This document shows positions 58,987 to 64,000 of a stretch of DNA of 64,000 nt, in pieces (the stretch's first letter is position 1; each line of letters opens with the position of its first letter). The stretch is taken from positions 1 through 64,000 of the forward strand of contig QHTE01000069.1 of the NCBI GenBank assembly GCA_003220685.1, in the 5' to 3' direction. This stretch comes from Candidatus Rokuibacteriota bacterium. GTDB taxonomy: Bacteria > Methylomirabilota > Methylomirabilia > Rokubacteriales > CSP1-6. Made by a program: the position numbers and the translations under genes. Under the pieces are notes generated by a model that was given only the letters and a program-made list of their open reading frames with translations, was not told where the DNA came from and did not search any database.

Positions 58987-61900
58987 CGCTGGTCCCGACG
59001 AGCTCCGCGAAGGTCGGCTGGCGCCCTTCCGCCTGCGCGCGGGCCTCGGCAAGCAGCACGCGCCTGTAGTCCCGCGGCATGATCTTGACGACGCGCGGCT
59101 GCATGTCGATCCAGTCGCGCAAAATGCCCGCCGCGTAGGTCGATCCGGTGGCCTCGACGTGGCGCTGGATCAGGTCGTGAACCAGCGCGATCTCCGCGGG
59201 CTGGTCGAGACGCTCGATGTCCACCATGCCGAGATTGCACCGGCGCTTGAAGTCGCCGTCCACGTCGAGGACGTAGGCGGTGCCGCCCGACATGCCGGCG
59301 GCGAAGTTCCGGCCGGTCCGTCCGAGCACGACGACCCGGCCGCCCGTCATGTACTCGCAGCCGTGATCGCCGACGCCCTCGACGACCGCGTGGACGCCGC
59401 TATTACGCACGCAGAAGCGCTCGCCGGCCACGCCGCGGACGTAGGCCTCGCCGCTCGTCGCGCCGTACAGCGCGACGTTGCCGATGATGATGTTGTCCTC
59501 CGGGACGAATGTGCTCGCGCGGGGCGGGTAGACCGTCAGCTTGCCTCCCGAGAGCCCCTTGCCCCAGTAGTCGTTGGCGTCGCCCTCGAGGGTGAAGCTG
59601 ACGCCGCGCGGCACGAACGCGCCGAAGCTTTGCCCGGCCGACCCGGTGAAGTGGACGCGGATCGTGTCGTCTGGCAGCCCCTCGCCACCCCAGCGCTTGG
59701 TGATGTGGTAGCCGAGCGTCGTCCCCACCGTGCGGTTGACGTTGCGAATCGGCAGCCGGAGCTCCACGGACTTGCGATGCTCGATCGCGTCCCGGCACGC
59801 GGGCACGATCGTCGTGTTGTCGAGCGAGCTCGCGAGCGCGTGATCCTGGGGCCGCACGCGCCGCCGCGCCACGTCCGCGGGCATGTCCGGCTGATAGAGC
59901 ATCGAGGACAGGTCGAGGCCGCGCGCCTTCCAGTGGTCGAGCGCCGGCTTGAAGTCGAGCCGGTCGACGCGCCCGATCATCTCGTCCATCGTTCGGAATC
60001 CGAGGCCGGCCATGTGCTCCCGGACTTCCTGGGCGAGGAGCCGGAAGAAGTTCACGACGTAATCCGCCCGGCCTGCGAAGCGCTTGCGGAGCTCCGGGTC
60101 CTGCGTCGCGATGCCGACCGGGCAGGTGTTGAGATGACAGACCCGCATCATGATGCAGCCGAGCACGACCAGCGGCGCGGTCGAGAAGCCGTACTCCTCG
60201 CCGCCCAGCAGGGCGGCGATGACGACGTCGCGCCCGGTCTTCATCTGACCGTCGACCTGGACGACGATGCGGTCGCGGAGCTTGTTCAGCACGAGGACCT
60301 GCTGCGTCTCGGCGAGCCCGAGCTCCCAGGGAACGCCGCCATGCTTGATCGACGTGAGCGGCGAGGCCCCTGTCCCGCCGTCGTGGCCGGAGATCAGCAC
60401 GACGTCGGAGAACGCCTTCGCGACGCCGGCCGCGACGGTGCCCACCCCGATCTCGGCGACCAGCTTCACGTGCACGCGCGCCTCGGGATTGGCGTTCTTG
60501 AGATCGTGGATGAGCTGCTTGATGTCCTCGATCGAGTAGATGTCGTGGTGCGGGGGCGGCGAGATGAGCTGCACGCCCGGCATCGCGAAGCGCACCTTCG
60601 CGATCCACGGATAGACCTTGCCCCCGGGCAGCTGGCCGCCCTCGCCGGGCTTGGCGCCCTGGGCCATCTTGATCTGCAGATCGGTGGCGTTGACCAGGTA
60701 CTCGCTGGTGACGCCGAACCGCCCGGACGCCACCTGCTTGACCGCGCTCCGACGCCAGTCGCCGTTGGGATCGCGGCGGTACCGCGCGGCGTCCTCGCCG
60801 CCTTCGCCCGTGTTCGAGCGCCCGCCGATGCGGTTCATCGCAATGGCGAGGGTCTCGTGAGCCTCCTGGCTGATCGAGCCGTAGGACATGGCGCCGGTGG
60901 CGAAGCGCTTCAGGATCGACTCGACCGGCTCGACCTCGTCGATCGGCACGGGGGTGGCGCCGGACCGGAACTCGATGAGCCCGCGCAGGGTGGCCAGCTG
61001 CTTGCTCTGGTCGTCACAGAGGCGAGTGAAGTCCTTGAACTGCGCGTAGCTCCCGCTGCGCGTCGCGTGCTGGAGCTTGGCGATCATGTCCGGGTTGACC
61101 ATGTGGTGCTCGCCGTCGCGCCGCCACTGGTACTCGCCGCCCCAATCGAGCTCCGCGCCGAGCGGACGCTCCGGGAAGGCGCGCTCGTGCCGCCGCCGCA
61201 CCTCGTCGGCGATCACGTCGAGCCCGATGCCGGACACGCGCGAGACGGTCCCGGTGAAGTAGCGATACACCAGGTCGCCGTCGAGCCCGATCGCCTCGAA
61301 GATCTGGGCACCGGTGTAGCTCTGCAAGGTCGAGATGCCCATCTTGGCCATGACCTTGAGGATTCCCTTGTTCAGGGCCTTGATGTAGTTCTTGATCGCC
61401 TTCGCGCGATCGACCCCGGGCAGCAGCCCCTCGCTGATCATGTCGTCGATGGTCTCGAACGCGACCCACGGATTGACCGCGCCCGCGCCGTAGCCGATCA
61501 GGAGGCAGAGGTGGTGGACCTCGCGCGCGTCGCCGGTCTCGATCACGAGCCCGCAGCGCGTGCGCTCGCCGCGCCGGACCAGGTGGTGGTGCAGCGACGC
61601 CGTGGCCAGAAGGCTCGGGATGGCCGCGGTCTTGCGGCTGATGCCGCGGTCCGACAGGATGATGACGTTGTAGCCTTCGGCGATCGCCTCGCTGGCGCGG
61701 CGCTGGAGCAGCTCGAGGGTCCGCTCGAGCCCCGCCGCGCCCTCGGCGACCGGATAAAGCATCGGCAGGGTGAGCGCCTTGAAGCCGCGCTCGCTGACGT
61801 GGGCGAGCGTCGCCAGCTCCTCGTTCGTGATCACCGGATCCTTCAAGACGATCTGGCGGCAGGACTCCGGCTCCGGCACGAGGAGGTTCCGCTCGGGTCC

Positions 61901-63562
61901 GACCGTCGACTCCATCGACGTCACCAGCTCCTCGCGGATCTGGTCGAGCGGAGGATTGGTCACCTGCGCGAAGAGCTGCTTGAAGTAGTCGTAGAGCGGA
62001 CGGGGCCGATTCGAGAGCACCGCCAGCGACGTATCCGTGCCCATCGAGCCCACCGGCTCCTCGCCGTTCTTGGCCATCGGCCCGAGCAGGATCCGGAGAT
62101 CCTCGTGCGTGTAGCCGAACGCGATCTGTCGGGTCAACACGGTGGCATGATCCGGCGCCGGGACGTCGTGCGCTCGGAGCTCCTCGAGGTGGACGAGGTT
62201 GTCTCGGAGCCAGTCCGCGTACGGGTGCTCGGCGGCCAGCTGGGCCTTGATCTCCTCGTCGTCGACGATGCGCCCCTTGGCGGTGTCCACCAGGAAGATC
62301 CGCCCGGGGTGCAGCCGCTCCTTCATGAGGATCTTCTCCGGTGGAATATCGAGCACCCCGACCTCGGAGGCCATGACGACCATGCCGTCGGTGGTGACGT
62401 AGTAGCGCGAGGGACGCAGCCCGTTCCGGTCGAGCACGGCGCCGATGACGGTGCCGTCGGTGAACGCGATCGACGCCGGCCCGTCCCACGGCTCCATCAG
62501 CGAGGCGTGGTACTCGTAGAAGGCGCGCCGCTCCGGGCTCATCGACTCGTGGTTCTGCCATGGTTCGGGGATCATCATGAGGATGGCGTGCGGCAGGGAC
62601 CGCCCGTTCATCACCAGGAACTCGAGCACGTTGTCGAACGTGGCCGAGTCCGACAGGCCGTCGCGCGTGACCGGCAGGACTTTCTTCAGGTCGTCGCCCA
62701 GCGCCTCCGACCGGCACAGCGCCTCGCGCGCCTTCATCCAGTTGATGTTGCCGCGCAGGGTGTTGATCTCGCCGTTGTGGGCGATGTAGCGATACGGGTG
62801 CGCGAGCGGCCAGGACGGGAAGGTGTTGGTGCTGAATCGCTGGTGGACGAGCGCCAACGCCGACTCGAAATCGGGATCGGTCAGATCGGGGAACATCGTC
62901 TCGATCTGGTCCGCGCTGAGCATGCCCTTGTAGATGAGCGTGTTCGAGCTGAGGCTCGGGATGTAGGCGTACTTGTTTTCCGGAATATCGAGCGCGGCCA
63001 CCGCCTTCTCGAAGAGCTTGCGGATCACGTAGAGCTTGCGCTCGAAGTGTCGGTGGTCCCGCACGGCGGGCCCGTGGCCGACGAACACCTGCATGATGTG
63101 CGGCTCGACGGAGAGCGCGCTGGCGCCGATCAGGCGGTCGTCGGTGGGCACCTCGCGCCAGCCCAGCAGACGCTGGCCCTCCTCCTCGACGATCGAGTGC
63201 AGGAGCGCGCGCACGACGTCGCGCTGCTCCGGGTCCCGCGGCAGGAACACGAACCCGCAGCCGTACTCCGGGGCCGGCGGTAGGGGAATGCCCAGGCGGC
63301 CGCACTCGCGCCGGAGAAACCTATCCGGAATCTGGACCAGGATGCCGGCGCCGTCGCCGGTGTTCGCCTCGCAGCCGCAGGCACCGCGGTGGAGCAGGTT
63401 GATCAGGACCGAGAGTGCCCGCTGCACGATCGTGTGCGAGCGTCGCCCCTTGATGTCCACGACGAACCCGACACCGCAGGCGTCGTGCTCGTGGCCGGGG
63501 TCGTAGAGTCCCTGCGCGGGCGGCGGTCCGGGCACGGCTGCAGGACGTGGCGCTTCAGCCAT
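58979..63562 (-). CDS. gltB: Glutamate synthase (NADPH), large subunit
   Basis: GltB transfers the amide of glutamine to 2-oxoglutarate, making two glutamates. The 1527-residue protein has a class II amidotransferase domain whose nucleophilic Cys lies in '[15 protein letters not shown]' after a ~28-residue propeptide, a central domain, the FMN/synthase barrel with the 3Fe-4S motif '[13 protein letters not shown]', and the C-terminal beta-helix GXGXG domain ('[18 protein letters not shown]', in part). A good AAGGGG precedes the ATG at 63562. A 1444-residue ORF on the other strand is its shadow. Confidence 0.97.
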   Translation of the reverse strand: MAEAPRPAAVPGPPPAQGLYDPGHEHDACGVGFVVDIKGRRSHTIVQRALSVLINLLHRGACGCEANTGDGAGILVQIPDRFLRRECGRLGIPLPPAPEYGCGFVFLPRDPEQRDVVRALLHSIVEEEGQRLLGWREVPTDDRLIGASALSVEPHIMQVFVGHGPAVRDHRHFERKLYVIRKLFEKAVAALDIPENKYAYIPSLSSNTLIYKGMLSADQIETMFPDLTDPDFESALALVHQRFSTNTFPSWPLAHPYRYIAHNGEINTLRGNINWMKAREALCRSEALGDDLKKVLPVTRDGLSDSATFDNVLEFLVMNGRSLPHAILMMIPEPWQNHESMSPERRAFYEYHASLMEPWDGPASIAFTDGTVIGAVLDRNGLRPSRYYVTTDGMVVMASEVGVLDIPPEKILMKERLHPGRIFLVDTAKGRIVDDEEIKAQLAAEHPYADWLRDNLVHLEELRAHDVPAPDHATVLTRQIAFGYTHEDLRILLGPMAKNGEEPVGSMGTDTSLAVLSNRPRPLYDYFKQLFAQVTNPPLDQIREELVTSMESTVGPERNLLVPEPESCRQIVLKDPVITNEELATLAHVSERGFKALTLPMLYPVAEGAAGLERTLELLQRRASEAIAEGYNVIILSDRGISRKTAAIPSLLATASLHHHLVRRGERTRCGLVIETGDAREVHHLCLLIGYGAGAVNPWVAFETIDDMISEGLLPGVDRAKAIKNYIKALNKGILKVMAKMGISTLQSYTGAQIFEAIGLDGDLVYRYFTGTVSRVSGIGLDVIADEVRRRHERAFPERPLGAELDWGGEYQWRRDGEHHMVNPDMIAKLQHATRSGSYAQFKDFTRLCDDQSKQLATLRGLIEFRSGATPVPIDEVEPVESILKRFATGAMSYGSISQEAHETLAIAMNRIGGRSNTGEGGEDAARYRRDPNGDWRRSAVKQVASGRFGVTSEYLVNATDLQIKMAQGAKPGEGGQLPGGKVYPWIAKVRFAMPGVQLISPPPHHDIYSIEDIKQLIHDLKNANPEARVHVKLVAEIGVGTVAAGVAKAFSDVVLISGHDGGTGASPLTSIKHGGVPWELGLAETQQVLVLNKLRDRIVVQVDGQMKTGRDVVIAALLGGEEYGFSTAPLVVLGCIMMRVCHLNTCPVGIATQDPELRKRFAGRADYVVNFFRLLAQEVREHMAGLGFRTMDEMIGRVDRLDFKPALDHWKARGLDLSSMLYQPDMPADVARRRVRPQDHALASSLDNTTIVPACRDAIEHRKSVELRLPIRNVNRTVGTTLGYHITKRWGGEGLPDDTIRVHFTGSAGQSFGAFVPRGVSFTLEGDANDYWGKGLSGGKLTVYPPRASTFVPEDNIIIGNVALYGATSGEAYVRGVAGERFCVRNSGVHAVVEGVGDHGCEYMTGGRVVVLGRTGRNFAAGMSGGTAYVLDVDGDFKRRCNLGMVDIERLDQPAEIALVHDLIQRHVEATGSTYAAGILRDWIDMQPRVVKIMPRDYRRVLLAEARAQAEGRQPTFAELVGTSGG

Positions 63563-63592
63563 CAGGATCCCCTTTGTGAAAACAGTTGCACG

Positions 63593-63598
63593 ATATTA
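63593..63598 (-). promoter_or_regulatory. Possible gltB -10 box (TAATAT, minus strand)
   Basis: On the minus strand GGTAATAT lies about 30 nt before the gltB ATG in the A/T-rich 107-nt divergent region. The -35 (ATGACT) is weak. Confidence 0.3.
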
Positions 63599-63631
63599 CC
63601 GACAAACTCACTATTAGTCATCCCCAAAAAG

Positions 63632-63662
63632 TTGGATGATAAGCATCAGAAAATCTTATAAT
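63632..63662 (+). promoter_or_regulatory. lysR promoter with perfect TATAAT (leaderless)
   Basis: TATAAT (63657-63662) with TTGGAT (63632-63637) 19 nt upstream. The GTG of the regulator lies 7 nt after the -10 box. The small palindrome GATGATAAGCATC (63635-63647) between the boxes could be an operator for autoregulation or for divergent gltB control. Confidence 0.5.
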
Positions 63663-63669
63663 CGCGGCG

Positions 63670-64000
63670 GTGCACCTCGAGACCCTCAGGCTCTACTGTG
63701 ATGTCGTGCGACTGCGCTCCTTCTCGCGAGGCGCGACGCAGAACTACGTCTCGCAGTCGGCCGCCAGCCAGGCCATGCAGCAGCTCGAGGCGGAGCTCGG
63801 CGTCGCGCTCCTCGACCGGACCAAACGCCCGTTCGTCGTGACGCCAGAAGGCCAGGCCTTCTACGAGGCGTGCCGCGGGCTCCTGGTGTCGTGGGACAAG
63901 GCCAAGGCCGGCATCGCCGCCGTGAAGGCGCGCGTGGACGGTACCGTGAGGGTCGCGGCGATCTACTCGGTGGGCCTCCACGACGTGAGCCGCCACATGC
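63670..64000 (+). CDS. LysR-family transcriptional regulator (3' end outside window)
   Basis: This gene is absent from the ORF track because it runs off the window. From GTG 63670 the frame encodes 110 residues: a winged helix-turn-helix with 'LYCDVVRLRSFSRGATQNYV', 'SQSAASQAMQQLEAELGVAL' and 'RTKRPFVVTPEGQAFYEAC', then a linker helix and the start of the effector-binding domain ('VRVAAIYSVGLHDV'). It is divergent from gltB, the classical layout for a LysR regulator and its target, so it may control glutamate synthase. Its ligand is unknown. Confidence 0.88.
   Translation, partial: MHLETLRLYCDVVRLRSFSRGATQNYVSQSAASQAMQQLEAELGVALLDRTKRPFVVTPEGQAFYEACRGLLVSWDKAKAGIAAVKARVDGTVRVAAIYSVGLHDVSRHM

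Noticed and set aside
58949-63283. 1444-codon open frame on the plus strand
   Set aside because: It is the antisense shadow of gltB; low-complexity Arg/Asp/Val/Leu-rich translation, no domain, no start signal.

Overview
The window is one continuous, very GC-rich stretch of a Gram-negative bacterial chromosome. It is almost all housekeeping metabolism on the plus strand, packed into operons in which stop and start codons commonly overlap (ATGA or TGATG). Only the methyltransferase near 55.6 kb and the gltD-gltB pair at the right end lie on the minus strand. The mix suggests a deep, non-Enterobacterial lineage: an alternative complex III (ActA-F), a tripartite tricarboxylate carrier, a hemX-like gene ahead of hemACDB, an hslVU pair behind xerC and topA, and a CysO-Mec sulfur carrier fusion. 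My best guess, by inference only, is Candidatus Rokubacteria or a related Methylomirabilota/deltaproteobacterial-grade organism.

Layout. 0-2.5 kb: end of a TctA permease, a TerC-family membrane protein and a FadR-type regulator. 2.5-5.6 kb: a short transcription unit (promoter, 27-codon ORF, hairpin), then pyruvate phosphate dikinase. 5.6-15.2 kb: a branched-chain amino acid, phospholipid and aspartate-family block (ilvB, ilvN, ilvC, psd, pssA, leuA, leuB, asd, a small membrane protein, truA). 15.4-23.8 kb: heme block (hemX-like, hemA, hemC, hemD, hemB, later hemL) enclosing an Rrf2-cysK/M-CysO/Mec cysteine unit. 24-31.2 kb: the ActABCDEF respiratory complex, with no oxidase beside it. 31.2-37.5 kb: moeA, a CpoB-like lipoprotein, dprA, topA, xerC. 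37.5-43.7 kb: hslVU, then argB, argD, argF, argG. 43.7-47.7 kb: comB, pgsA, plsY, gpsA, galT. 47.7-49.1 kb: tRNA-Gly, tRNA-Cys, a small ORF, and an HTH-LAGLIDADG endonuclease ORF with a complete UAA-anticodon tRNA inside its reading frame. 49.2-57.4 kb: lgt, rtcB, a B12-type radical SAM protein, moaA, a chlorite-dismutase-family protein, a carboxymuconolactone-decarboxylase-like protein, a methyltransferase and an SLC13 transporter. 57.5-64 kb: gltD and gltB on the minus strand, divergent from a LysR-family regulator cut by the window end.

The most unusual material is non-coding or mobile. (1) A short-variable-loop tRNA with a UAA anticodon is embedded in a homing-endonuclease ORF. That ORF carries TTA codons, which I could not find in frame in any other real gene here, and it is broken by a +1 frameshift. 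(2) A repeat family has three tandem ~60-nt copies between actA and actB, and two related ~75-nt copies in front of hemC and hslV. (3) Tandem ~15-nt units built on CCCCGCTACAAT precede hslV and hslU. (4) Several genes begin 6-8 nt after a good -10 box, which implies leaderless mRNAs. For hslV and lgt, no normal start codon sits where the conserved N-terminus begins.
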